Source of the DNA: Parietaria judaica
Taxonomy: Eukaryota; Streptophyta; Magnoliopsida; Rosales; Urticaceae
DNA length: 64,000 nt
Direction: 5' to 3'
Assembly: GCA_954871525.1 (NCBI GenBank)
Contig: OX940865.1
Location: forward strand, 20,754,420 to 20,818,419
Shown here one piece after another: positions 44,001-54,926 of the stretch (positions within the stretch are counted from its first letter, which is position 1; each line of letters begins with the position of its first letter). The position numbers and the translations under genes are program-made. The notes beneath the pieces are model-generated. The model was not told the origin of the DNA. It saw nothing but the letters and a program-made list of their open reading frames with translations, and did not search any database.

Positions 44001-46985
44001 CTTAAATTCTTTAAGTAAGAAGATTAATTAGGATAACTAGTCAAAGATAATACAAGACCCACTCCAGATCGATGCCTCTTGGTCAGACCATTTCCGTTGG
44101 AATGTGGTATAATCTCTGTTTCCTCCGTTCGGTAGGCGGACTAGAACTATAGAGTAGGCGAGGGAGATCTAGTATGGATCGTACATGGAAGGTACTGCAG
44201 GACCTCCCCTACAGTAGCGTCACCGCAGTAGAGTTTAACCACCAAGTTTGCCCATTCCCTTTTTGGCGGAATAGGTCTACTAATTCTTTGATTCCAGTTA
44301 GTAAGAAGGATAGTTACGCCTTTCGCGGGTCGGAATTTTAGGATAATTGTATTTTATTAGGGATAAAGCCCTCTGATCAATCCTATATCTGCCAATCCTT
44401 ACCTAGGGAATATATTAAGGTGCTTTTTATTAGGCTTTTAAAACTTAGTAAATCTTTTTTCTTTTTTCATTTTATTTAAATCCAGGGACAAGTGACGGAA
44501 GCGGAGTATGTATTTAACATGCTGAAGGAAGAAGTTGGTTATCCCGACGTCGTAATGTACACCGCAATGATTCACGCGTATATTGCTGTAGGTAAGAAGT
44601 GCTGAGATGTTATTGTATTGAATACCTGATTAATTGGCAGTTATATTTCCAAGTTTATGACAGAAATACCCCATGTTCTTTCGAAAATCGGTATTAGCCA
44701 ATTAGGCATTAGAAGATTAAATAAATGATAACTAGTCAGGAATACATGAGTCATTCTTACCGATGAAGATCAAACTGAGGAAAGTTGCTAAAATGGACAA
44801 CATTGCCCTTAATTAAGTCACCTATTGTGCATAAGCTTAACATTTTCCGTCATTTTTCAACATCAAGAGGTCGACAAACCACTCTCTTGGAAAGATCAGG
44901 GGTCATTACTTTAGGGAAATTACACTAAATGATCTGTATTCATTATTACAAACTTATCTTTCTCAGAAAATTTGGACAAGGCATTTGCGCTATTTGAAGA
45001 AATGGAAACACGTGGCATCCAACCCGACTCTATTGCATGCTCTACTGTGATGAGAGCTCTTAATAAAGGAGGTCAATCGTCAAAAGTTCTAATTCTCGCA
45101 AAACACATGAGAGAAAAGGAAATCCCTTTCACTGAATCCATTTTCTTTGAAATCATCTCTGCTTGTAGCTTGTATGTTCTCTTCCTTATTTTATTTACCT
45201 TTACTTTATAAGCTTTTAAATCAATTATTTAACTATCATTTTGTTTGCAGGAGTGTAGATTTAATAACAATTTTTCCTTTATTAATATTATTGATGAGTA
45301 ATATATAGTTCATCTTATACTAATCTTATAGCTAACAGTAATAAATCTTTGTTATCAAAAACCCTTGAGGCTTCCACCTCGAGGCTCGCCGTACATTCTT
45401 GAAGTGTATGAGGCTTTCAACTACACATGATTTACCCAGTTTCGGATCTGTTTTTCTTGTTATGGTTCCTTTTGTTATGCCCTGTTTTATTTATTTTCTA
45501 TAACTGTTGGCTACTTTTAAACGACTTCCTTGGTAAGTTTAAAATTGTTAAAAATAAAGGTGGAAAAAAACAAAATCTCTATTTCTATTTTCCTCATTAC
45601 ACAAAAACCCAGTACTTTTACTGAATTTAATGATTGTAAAACTTATAATTCGTAAAAATTGATTAATTATATATGATATTTATGAATTTACTGTTATTGT
45701 GGAGGCTTAGTTCCCGATTTCGCCTTCCAAAACCCTTGCTACTTAGAATTCTAATACACGCAAACTTTATATATTTCTACAGGTTACGAGATTGGAAAAC
45801 AACTACAGAGCTTATTAAATTGATGGAGCCCTCGCTCCCGGTTGTTTCTGTCGGCGTTAAGAACCAGCTCCTACATTTTCTTGGAAGGACTGGGAAAATT
45901 GACACCATGATTAAGGTAGTGTAGATTCATTCACATATGATCGCTTTGTTTTTTTTTTTTTTCTTTTTCCGGTTTTCTTCATTTTTCAGTTTGGATCTAG
46001 AAAAATATATGTAAGACCAATCCTGCATTGTAGTATTTGTTATATATTTGATTTTACTTAAATTCATTTTCTTGTTGCTTGAAATAAATGTAGCTTTTCT
46101 ACAAGATTGTGGGGTCCAGTGGAGAAATCGATATCGGTACTTATTCCATCCTGTTGAAAAATCTCTTATTAGCGGGAAATTGGAGAAAATATATCGAGGT
46201 AATAGCACATTACTTTAATTCAAAAATCATCTTACATATTTCTATTTTTCGTCTTCATTGAGTTGCAAATGTAGAAAATCTTATCATAGATAGGGTTTTG
46301 ATCCACTCTCGTTATCGCCTTCCTAATCAATTATTTGATGCTCGAATAATTTGGTTTAACACCTTATACGACTATCTAACATGTTTGAAGAAGATCTCAT
46401 GATATAATTTTGTAAATTTAATTTAAAATTAATATTTTTATTTAGGTACTCCAATGGATGGAGGATTCGGGAATTCACCCTTCAGACGCTATGTATCTCG
46501 ACATATCGAGTTATGCACACAAAAGTGGCGGAGCTGACTACGCCGCTCTGATAAAAGAGAGAGTCGGTACGTTAAATTTTACTTCTGTTTATTATTAATC
46601 TTGTTTCTAATGTAGAATCATCTTGAAAATGCTTTCGAAAATACTATAGTTTTAATAGAACCCGAAACCGAAACCGAAACCGAAACCGAAACCGAAAATA
46701 CACGCAAGCCGCTCATAAACAGATCGATAAGACGCATAACCACATATTGGTACAATACCTGAAATACCCTTATGATCATAAACAGACCGACGACAAGACG
46801 CATATAGACATAATATAATAACCTTAATGACCGAATTACCCTTCCTTAGTTTCCTCATATTTTATATTTTTTTTCTTACAAGTAATTGTTTTGAGGTGTG
46901 AAATTTCACAGAGGCCTTGAGAAAGCGAACAAGGGATCAAGTTTCAACAACTCTGCGAGATTCTTCTTGTCGCTCTCTCCACTGA
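41032..46985 (+). CDS. EMB2654: Pentatricopeptide repeat protein EMB2654 (plastid RNA factor)
   Basis: Ten exons (41032-41367, 41459-41631, 41967-42072, 42818-43927, 44486-44591, 44967-45171, 45783-45915, 46094-46198, 46446-46566, 46912-46985) give 822 aa. Exon 1 is GC-rich with a Pro/Arg-rich leader and then RDWTVSEAVDRVLELDRF. A long run of P-type PPR motifs follows (CKPDAETYNALINVHGRVGQ, STYNNLINACGSSGNWREAL, KPNLVTYNALIDAYGSSGLL). It ends in LLAGNWRKYIEVLQWM. The blocks match Arabidopsis EMB2654 (At2g41720), a chloroplast PPR protein needed for embryo development and for trans-splicing of the plastid rps12 transcript. Intron 4 uses a GC donor (CAG|GCAAGT at 43928). Intron 3 holds a MITE, intron 4 a plastid-like 5S fragment and intron 9 a hexanucleotide repeat. 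Confidence 0.96.
42272..42491. mobile_element. 220-bp TIR MITE in EMB2654 intron 3
   Basis: AGGGATATTTGTGGCATAAG at the left is matched inverted by the right end ATGCCACATATATCCCT. AAGTACCC and the inner TTAAGTACCCAATGTT are also inverted copies at 42335 and 42395. With ends taken as GGGATAT/ATATCCC, both flanks carry TTA, as in Tourist/PIF-type elements. The element is non-coding. Confidence 0.75.
44196..44248 (-). pseudogene. Plastid-type 5S rRNA fragment (probable nuclear plastid DNA) in EMB2654 intron 4
   Basis: Read on the minus strand, the segment runs ACTTGGTGGTTAAACTCTAC, then TGCGGTGACG.TACTGTAG and GGGAGGTCCTGC. This is the core of chloroplast 5S rRNA with about two mismatches, from memory. 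Both ends of the 5S gene are missing. The flanking DNA (about 44050-44345) is also GC-richer than the intron ends and may be organellar, but I could not identify it. A working RNA is not expected. Confidence 0.72.
46662..46697. repeat. (CCGAAA)6 hexanucleotide microsatellite in EMB2654 intron 9
   Basis: Six perfect copies in a row. Its reverse-strand translation (alternating Phe-Gly) produces a spurious ORF. Confidence 0.9.
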
Positions 46986-47634
46986 TTTCAGATCGTTCTC
47001 TGTAATCATTATATTTAATTCATATATATATAATATCTGCACAATAAGAATAGTGTTTTTTTTAGAAAAAAACAGTGTTTTGTTGTGTGTACATAAGTTA
47101 AAGGGATTACTAGGAAATTTTACCATAAGGATAAGGAAATGTGAACAAGAATTTTTTATTTGTATAGTATATCTTTTTTAAAGAAAAAAGAAAAGAAAGA
47201 ATTTTGGGGGATTTTATTTATTAAATCTTTCTCCAAGCTTCTTTTAAGAAAATAAATGGACCAATGTTTGTTCCTTTTTATTACTATTAAAATGGCCATG
47301 CGTAGAAGTGTCGAGTGGTATATTTGTTCGTGACGTGTTTTACTTGCTCTTAATTGATTTTTATAAATTCAAACTAATTTTATTTACTAATTGTGTTAAT
47401 GTGTTTGATCTGTTTATTTAACTGTGTTAATCACGATAATAGTATTATTAGAGAACAGAATATTTGTTTTAAATATATTCAACTTAGCTAAACGGGAGGC
47501 TATTGGCTATGATTTCTCTTAAAACTTGTTTAATATAAATGAAAATAATTAATACAACAAAGTGCAAATTTGACATGTAGTTATTTATTAGTAAAATGCA
47601 TATTACCTTACACGAAGTGCAAATGTGACATGAA
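46986..47634. other. EMB2654 3' flank
   Basis: AT-rich DNA without a gene or clear repeat, ending at the target duplication of the next element. Confidence 0.4.
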
Positions 47635-47933
47635 ATAATTTATGAGAAATTGCACCAAATAGTCAAATTGAAACGCAGGATTAGCAAAATAGCCAAATTT
47701 TGGTTAATTTTGTAAACTAGCCAATTAACATGAGGTGGCATTTTAATAACATTTTTTATCTCTATAATACCCTTTAATTAAACATTTTAATTATAATTTT
47801 CGTAATTAATTAAAAAAAATCAGCACAAATCAAGCTTAATTAATTATGCACAAATTTAAGAATTTAATAGTCAATTTGAATATTTCCATCGATCCTCTCT
47901 CTCTCCCTCTCTCTCCCTCCTGAAGCTGCAACA

Positions 47934-48647
47934 ATGGCGGCGAGCGAAGCAGCCGAGATGATCTTCGACGGCGACCGCCACGAGGTCGACCGCTACCTCC
48001 TCGCCGTCGATCAAATCCAGCGCTCCATGTCCAACGTGTCCGTCGGAGGCTCCGCCTCCGCCTCGGGCTCCGGCGACCACTCCGACAAGGCCAGCTCCGC
48101 CATCCAGATCGCCATGGCGCGGCTGGAGGACGAGTTCCACAACATCCTGATCGTCCACACGAACCCCATCGAGGCCGACTCGCTCGCCGATTCGAACTCG
48201 TCCGCGGCTCACTCTCCCGCCGCCGAGTTCGAGGACGACGAGGACGGGGACAAGGACGACGACGAGCTGTTTCAGCGCGGCGACTCAAGCAGCAGCTTGA
48301 GCTACCGGTCCACCAGCAGCATCCGCGAGATCGATCTGGTCCCGTCCGACGCGGTGGCGGATCTCCGGAGCATCGCCGAGAGGATGATCTCAGCTGGCTA
48401 CCTGCGCGAGTGTATACAGGTGTACGGGAGCGTCAGGAAATCGGCGGTGGATTCGAGCTTCCGGCGGCTGGGGATCGAGAAGCTGAGCATCGGCGACGTG
48501 CAGAGGCTGAAGTGGGAGCAGCTCGAGACCAAGATCAGGCGGTGGATTCAGGCCGCCAAGGTCTGCGTCAGGATCGTCTTCGCCAGCGAGAAGAAGCTCT
48601 GCGAGGGGGAGCAGCACCGCCGGCTCCGGCGCCTCCAACGACGATGA
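47934..48647 (+). pseudogene. EXO70 (D-type) exocyst subunit fragment captured by the Pack-MULE
   Basis: The open frame is 237 codons, GC-rich, from ATG 47934 to TGA 48645-48647. It matches the interior of plant EXO70 proteins of the D/B type: MIFDGDRHEVDRYLLAVDQI, SAIQIAMARLEDEFHNIL, DLRSIAERMISAGYLRECIQ, GIEKLSIGDVQRLKWEQLE and RIVFASEKKLCE. A full EXO70 has roughly 600-650 residues, so the first 100 or so and the last 350 or so, including most of the helical-bundle membrane-binding part, are missing. After KKLCE the family sequence stops and the frame runs into 13 unrelated residues. In the next frame, STAGSGASNDDE looks coding-like, so a frameshift or junction may lie there. The frame has no stop in 237 codons, so a truncated protein is possible. 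A TC-rich leader (47896-47922) precedes the ATG. Confidence 0.85.
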
Positions 48648-48649
48648 GA

Positions 48650-48870
48650 TTACGTTGATTCGTTGTTAATTTACGTTAATTCGTTGTTAATTTACGAATT
48701 AACGTAAATTTGTTGTTAATTCATTGTAAATTCGTTGTTAATTTACGTAAATTAATGTAAATTCGTTGTTAATTCATTGTAAATTCGTTGTTAATTTACG
48801 TTAATTCGATGTTAATTTATTATGATTCGTTGTTGATTTACGTTAATTCGCGTCTTTAATTTGTTGATAT
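48650..48870. repeat. AT-rich tandem array after the EXO70 fragment
   Basis: About a dozen diverged copies of a roughly 15-bp unit built on ATTCGTTGTTAATTTACGTTA, in alternating orientation at places (TTACGAATTAACGTAA is palindromic). It lies inside the Pack-MULE, between the captured fragment and the right TIR. Confidence 0.8.
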
Positions 48871-49259
48871 TTTTTGAAAAAAAATAAATCCGAAAATTAT
48901 ATATTTTTTTTGAATTTAAAATTCGAATTATATAAAAAAAAATGTTTGGTTTTGGTTGTTACCATATTTATAGCTATTTCAATTAATAGCAATATTTTTA
49001 ATTAATAAAAATAAATAAATTTTTAATTAATATAATTACTCATAATTAATGTCATTGATTTTTTCAGATTAATAACCCACAAATTACGTGGTTAATTTGT
49101 ATTTATTTTTAATTTCGTTTTTAATTATTAAGGGTAATAATGTAATTAGAAATTCACTTAAATGGTTAATTAGCTAGTTTACAAAATTAACCAAAGTTTG
49201 GCTATTTTGCTAAACCCACTTTCAAGATTGGCTATTACCCTCAAGAACCCATAATTTAT

Positions 49260-49580
49260 TAACACACGTACCAAAGGTGACATAATATATATTCTTTTAA
49301 TAATTTATGCAAATAATTAGAACGACAAGCCGTACTGAATAATTGAAAAAGACAATCGATTCGAAATTTCGTATATTTTGTGCAACAAAGATGTCTCCTC
49401 ACTGGCTGGCATTGATTGTCGTTTTCTAAGGAGCTAAGAGGCATTATTGGTTATTCAAGATGAAACGTATTGTCGTTTATAACTTGTAGCAGCGTAGTCA
49501 TTTGTGGTGTCAAATCAAATAACACATGAAACGTCATGTCGTATTTCTCTTTCCAAATTGCTCTCATCAATTATACTAGA
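49260..49580. other. Intergenic between two Mutator-like elements
   Basis: AT-rich, no gene. The phrase AAACGTATTGTCGTTTATA and related words suggest old repeat debris only. Confidence 0.3.
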
Positions 49581-49589
49581 TAGTAAGAG

Positions 49590-50084
49590 GGAACTTGAGA
49601 AAATAGCTAAAAAATACTATAATTGAACTTTTAAATACATTTTAAAAAATCAATGTTTCTAAATTTTATCTAATTTCAGACGATTTTACCCTTGATTTAC
49701 ATTGGGGAGGTTGTACAATTATCATTCTTGGGATAGTTTCTTATGATCCTTGGGGACAGTAATTTAAATTTGGGGGACAGTTTTTGGTAATTTAGAGACA
49801 ATTTTTGGTAAATTTAGGGGACAATTTTTGGTAATTTATAGATAATTTTTGGTAAATTTAGGGGACAATTTTTGGTAATTTAGGGGCATTTTTGAAATTG
49901 TCCCATCTTGGGAACAATAATTTAAATTTGGGGGACAATTTTTTATAATTAGGGACAGTTTAGGAGTTAATTAATCAGGGGTAAAATCGTTTAAAATTGG
50001 ATAAAGTTTAAAAACATTGATTTTTTTAAATGTGATCAAAAATTAAAATGTAGTATTTTTTTGAGCTATTTTCTCAAGTTTCTC
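49590..50084. mobile_element. MULE-type MITE (495 bp) with about 105-bp TIRs and internal tandem repeats
   Basis: The left end GGAACTTGAGAAAATAGCT and the right end AGCTATTTTCTCAAGTTTCTC (49590 and 50084) start long inverted arms that share AAAAAATCAATGTTT, TTTATC.AATTT and CGATTTTACCC. The flanks TAGTAAGAG (49581-49589) and TAGTAAGAT (50085-50093) agree at 8 of 9 bases, a Mutator-sized duplication. The centre (about 49730-49960) is a tandem array of GGGGACAATTTTTGGTAATT-like units. No coding sequence. Confidence 0.85.
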
Positions 50085-50093
50085 TAGTAAGAT

Positions 50094-51689
50094 TGGTTGT
50101 TTTTCGTCTTCCTTTTAGTGATTTTAGAAAGAGAAAAAAAAAAAAAAATGTCACGTCCCTCGAAGAATCTGTACCACAATTTTTATATTTTCTATGTCTT
50201 ATCAGATCCATATCAAAATAAATATGGATAGAAATATAGAATAAACTCAACAGTACACTCAAATGTGTAGATTTTTATATGAAAGCGGTAAAAGGCTAAT
50301 ATTATATAAGCATCCAATAATTTATTTATAGTAGCATATTTTTATTTTTTTTTTCTTACAGTTTAAGTTTATATAATTCTCTTGTCGCCACAACTTAAGC
50401 TTTTTTAATATAAAAAGCTTCAAGAACTGTGACTGGAAAAAAAATGAAAATTATATCACAACAAATTTAGAATAAGCTTTTTTTAACCTGTAATTACCGC
50501 ACATGTGTGTAGTAACTTCCTCTAATAATAGCTTTATACAAGTTTCAAACACCCACTTGCTCAAACAGTTAATTAAATTAATCAAATAACAGTTTTATCA
50601 CTATCTTAAGCCAAAAAAGTCCTCAACGAGTTAGCTTTATCATCACCGCCATTTGGGATATTGCCAAGTTACGTGTAATTTTTTTTCCTTACATGCGACA
50701 TGATTACCAAGTAAATAATCACGGTAAAAATAACAGTAAATAATGATTTATAATAAGTTGCGTGACAGGTAATAAAATGGTAAAAAAAGAAAGCACCGTT
50801 GGGTTTAGAGAATAATAGGGAGGGGGACACTTGGCTGTGCTCCACAACATGCTCTTTGCTCCTTCCTTACTCATTGCCTCTCTCAATCACTACACTACAA
50901 ATACCATGCACTAACAAACACACCAACTTCTGTAATTGCCATTAACACCCCCCCAATTTTACATGTTATTTCACTCTCTCCCATGAATTCTTACTTTTGC
51001 CTAAATATATCCCTTATACTTCAAAATGTATATGATTTCCCTCCGCGCGTTACAAAATCATTTATTTTATTACTTTCGACTTCCGTCATAATACCTATTA
51101 AATCAGGGTTTGAGCTGTCGCGATTTATCAACGAATACCTATCAGAATTGATAATTATAATGTAATTATATAAACAAATAAAACACGAATCTTAAGTCCA
51201 GTTGAAGGAAGGCGGGCGACACTAAAGGAGATCTTGATCTTGTTCGGTAATCAATCGACAAAATGACTTCGGAGAACACGTTTGGTCATTTCTTAACGCG
51301 TAAAGAAAATACACTACTTTTTGAAAAATACAAATAATAGTGGGGCAAGCTTCACATGCCTACAGATCTCAGGGGGACTTTTGTGTGAAATACACTACAG
51401 AATTTCAAAACCCGTGAAATGACTTGAATGCCCTGGCGCCCGTACCTAGCCGTTACTCGCTGAACTTTCCCTCCCTATTCCCATACCCGACCGAGGGTAA
51501 AAGGGTAACTTCGCTCACTCTCCGTGTAGCTAGTAAAATAAAAATGGTCGAATAAAACTCGAACTCGTTTCCCTCTCCGTCACTGTCAAAACAAACAAAC
51601 CGAAAACCAGACCTTCCATTTCTCTCTCTCTCTCTCTCTCTCGATCGAAGAGTAATTAGGGTTTACTGGTGATTCGAGATCGTCCGTCC
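50094..51689. other. Intergenic, upstream region and 5' UTR of the AP2 gene
   Basis: No gene is supported. A (TC)n tract at about 51619-51642 lies just before the AP2 start codon, common in plant 5' UTRs. CTACACTACAAATACC near 50890 could be a weak core promoter, but there is no coding sequence with it. Confidence 0.4.
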
Positions 51690-54600
51690 ATGGCGTCCTC
51701 GTCGTCCGATCCTGGACTGAAGGCGGAGTCTGGCGGCGGCGGAGGAGGAGGAGAGAGCTCAGAGGCGGTGATGGTGAGCGATCAGGACTTGGTGTATAGA
51801 GGAGTGAAGAAGGCGAAGAAGGAGCGGGGCTGTACGGCCAAGGAGAGGATCAGCAAGATGCCTCCGTGCGCTGCGGGGAAGCGGAGCTCAATCTATCGCG
51901 GAGTCACCAGGTACAGACTGGTTGGTGTATATATATATGTACAATATGTATGTATATATATGTATGGATACTGTAGTTAGCTGAGAGATTCATTGGTTAG
52001 GCTGATTCAGCAAAGAGAGAAAAAAAAAAATACTGTAAAGGTTTTAGATCATATTCAGTATCACTATCAGATGTGTATAAGCTAACAAATTACTCAACTT
52101 GATGAGTTTTGATAAGTTCAGACTATTACCAGTTTAGCCGGATGAGGTTTTTGTCGGCCGAGGAATAGCGTTTCTTTGCGGAATTAATTCATACAGATTG
52201 GAAGATTTCGTGTTTGGTGCTGAGAAAATGATTGAAGTGACTAAGCTTAGAAACTCATTGCTTGAGATATTGCTCTGTTAGTTGATTAGGCTAATTTAGC
52301 TGACAGAGCCGGAAATAAATATAGGTTTTCGATGATATTGAGTATCGCCGCTGTTTGTATATCGATAATGAACTCAACTTTTATGAAGTGGTTGAATTGT
52401 ATGAAGTTTTTGTTGGTAGTGAATAACATTTCTTTAGCTACTCTGCTGGTGCAACGTGCTAGATCAATAGCAATATAAATGTGGGTATAGAGAGAAAGAT
52501 GAATCCGGATTTTCAGTTTGTTTCTCAGGAAATTATTGAAATAGATGTGTTTCTAGTTAGTTGAGAATTCGTTCCTTTGAATAATGCTATCTTGGTCTAA
52601 ACTTATTAAGCTAAAATTTAGATAAGAGAGAAAAAAAGAAAAAGAAAAAAGGTTTTATATGATATCAAATCGTGGTATCCTTGTTGTATGTAAATTGTTG
52701 AATAACTTAACTTTATAAGCTCTGATTAGCTGAGGAAAAAGAATAAAACTGCTTTAGATGCTACTTACTGAATATCGATGCAAGTTTATCCTTGTTTTTT
52801 TTCCTCGGGTTTACCAATGATTGAGAAATTAGTTAACATCATGGTTGGTAAGGTATATTCAGTGTCTGGCAGTGATTAAATTTAAATCCATTGATTTAAA
52901 GAGGAAATATTCTTTAAAAAAAAAAAGAGTAAATATAAGCATGATGTGTGTAATTTGAATGCAAGTTTAGGCATAGATGGACTGGCCGCTATGAAGCCCA
53001 CCTTTGGGATAAAAGTACCTGGAATCAGAACCAGAACAAGAAGGGAAAACAAGGTTCCTTTCTTTACTCTCTCTTTCCATTAAACACACACAGGCAAATG
53101 TTCGGAAAATAATAGCAGCTCTAACATCAGATTCTGCGACATGAATACTTCTAGGGTATAGAATATAATTTACACTTTCATTTGAATGCTGATGTAATTG
53201 TTTCTCTGTTGCATGTGTTCGCCTACGACAAAAACACGGCAGTATATTTGGGTATGTTGGTACCTTTCACGTGTTTTTCACTCATTAAATTAAGTTAGCG
53301 TGCTAATTTTTTTACGGATTTTACATTGATAACCGTTGAGTAGCATATGATTTACAGGAGCATATGATGATGAGGAGGCTGCAGCAAGAGCATATGATCT
53401 CGCTGCCTTGAAGTATTGGGGTGCCGGGACTCTCATTAATTTTCCGGTACGTAGATGGTTCTTGATGATGAACTTAATGTGGGGGTAACTTTTACTCATT
53501 TTTCATTAATGATCTAACCATAATAAATTTCACCAGGTCACGGATTACACTAGAGATATCGAAGAAATGCAGAACGTGACACGAGAGGAATACCTTGCGT
53601 CACTTCGCAGGTCTGCAAATATTTTTACAATTATTCAATTGCAGACTATTGAGGTTACTAACCCTTAGATACTCCTTGCAGAAAGAGTAGTGGTTTCTCC
53701 AGAGGAATAGCTAAATACAGGGGCCTTTCAAGGTAATATCTAGTTTTTTTCTTAAATAATTACCAAATACTTTAATACACCAACTATTTAGTCACGTTGT
53801 AATTCATTATATTACAGTCGGTGGGAACCGTCGTTTAGTCGTATGGCCGGATCCGAGTACTTCAATAACAGCATTCACTACGGTCAGGGTGATGATCCAG
53901 AGAATGAGTTTATGGGAAGCATATGTTTTGAGAGAAAGATCGACTTAACGAATCATATCAAGTGGTGGGGCCCAAACAAAACCCGCCAAGGAGATGCAGG
54001 TGTCAAATCACTTGAGGAATCAAAACACGGTTGTGTTGGCGATATTGGAAGTGAACTCAAAACCTTAGAGTGCTCGGTGAAGCCCACTGAACCGTACCAA
54101 ATGCCTCGTTTAGGCATCGCGCCCGAAAATAAACAGAACAAAGGCACAAGCATGTCGGCATTGACCATTTTGTCACGGTCAACCGCGTATAAGAACTTGC
54201 AAGAGAAAGTATTGACGAAGCAAGAAGTCAGCGAGGATAACGATGAGAACGTAAATAAAAATAGTATTCAGAAATTGGACTATGGCAAGGCCGTCGAGAA
54301 ATCCATAAGTCACGAGGGTATTTTGGGAATGAGCGGTGGGTTGAGTATGCAGAGAAATATGTTCCCGTTGTCTCCTCTGTTGTCTGCTCCACTGCTGGCT
54401 AATTACAGTGCCATTGACCCGTTGGTTGACCCGATTCTTTGGTCAACTCTTGCTCCGGTTCTTCCAAGTGGAGCTCAGCGTACAGCAGAGGTTAGTGTGT
54501 GTATATATATATATATATAGAACTATTTCCTTTCTTGATTTTCCCATTTCTAGAAACTAGTAGACCATAATCACACTGATAGGACCGAGGCAAAGCTCAA

Positions 54601-54926
54601 ATATGAATCAGTGACGAATTCCCGATTCACTAAAAACGTAGAACTCAAAAGCCAAATCTCCACGGGGTTGGCGCCTAGGAAACCCTAGCCCTACTGATTA
54701 TAATTGACCAAAAATGCCCCTAAAGGTCTAACAGACATTTCCGTTTACACAATTACCTCTCCAATTTGGAAACGCGTAAACATTCCGCTTCAGGCCATTT
54801 AGTAACTGTACTTTTCATTTAATTTCTATTTTTGTTCTCTGTTTATGCAAACCCTCCATTTTTTTCGTACAGGTTACGAAGACCGAGACAAGTTCTAGTT
54901 TCCACCTATATCAACCGGGGAAATGA
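51690..54926 (+). CDS. WRI2: AP2-like transcription factor of the WRINKLED group (At2g41710/WRI2 type)
   Basis: Eight exons (51690-51910, 52971-53053, 53243-53251, 53358-53446, 53537-53610, 53682-53732, 53818-54490, 54873-54926) give 417 aa. The leader is Ser/Gly/Glu-rich, then [20 protein letters not shown]. One full AP2 domain runs from [20 protein letters not shown] through [20 protein letters not shown] to GTLINF. A partial second repeat follows ([18 protein letters not shown]). The three residues VYL come from a 9-nt exon. The C-terminal part matches At2g41710 blocks ([27 protein letters not shown] and VTKTETSSS). It is a nuclear DNA-binding protein. WRI1 relatives control fatty-acid synthesis genes; WRI2's own role is less clear. 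Its neighbours EMB2654 and ABCA1 are the same as in Arabidopsis. Confidence 0.95.

Larger units (their letters stand above)
47644..49250. mobile_element. Probable Pack-MULE (1607 bp) carrying an EXO70 gene fragment
   Basis: The flanks carry the same 9 bp, ATAATTTAT, at 47635-47643 and 49251-49259. Inside, the two ends are inverted copies. TAGCAAAATAGCCAAA and GGTTAATTTTGTAAACTAGC at about 47680-47725 reappear reversed at about 49167-49216, with about 46 bp nearly identical and weaker similarity to the tips (GAGAAATTG versus GGGTTCTTG). A 9-bp duplication and long TIRs starting with G are typical of Mutator-like elements. The centre is a GC-rich coding fragment of a host exocyst gene and no transposase. 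Both properties define a Pack-MULE. Confidence 0.85.

Noticed and set aside
46618..46858. ORFs with FGFGFG or VSVSVS repeats
   Set aside because: Produced by the (CCGAAA)6 microsatellite inside EMB2654 intron 9.
47836..48288. Arg-rich ORFs antisense to the EXO70 fragment
   Set aside because: Shadow frames of the GC-rich captured fragment.
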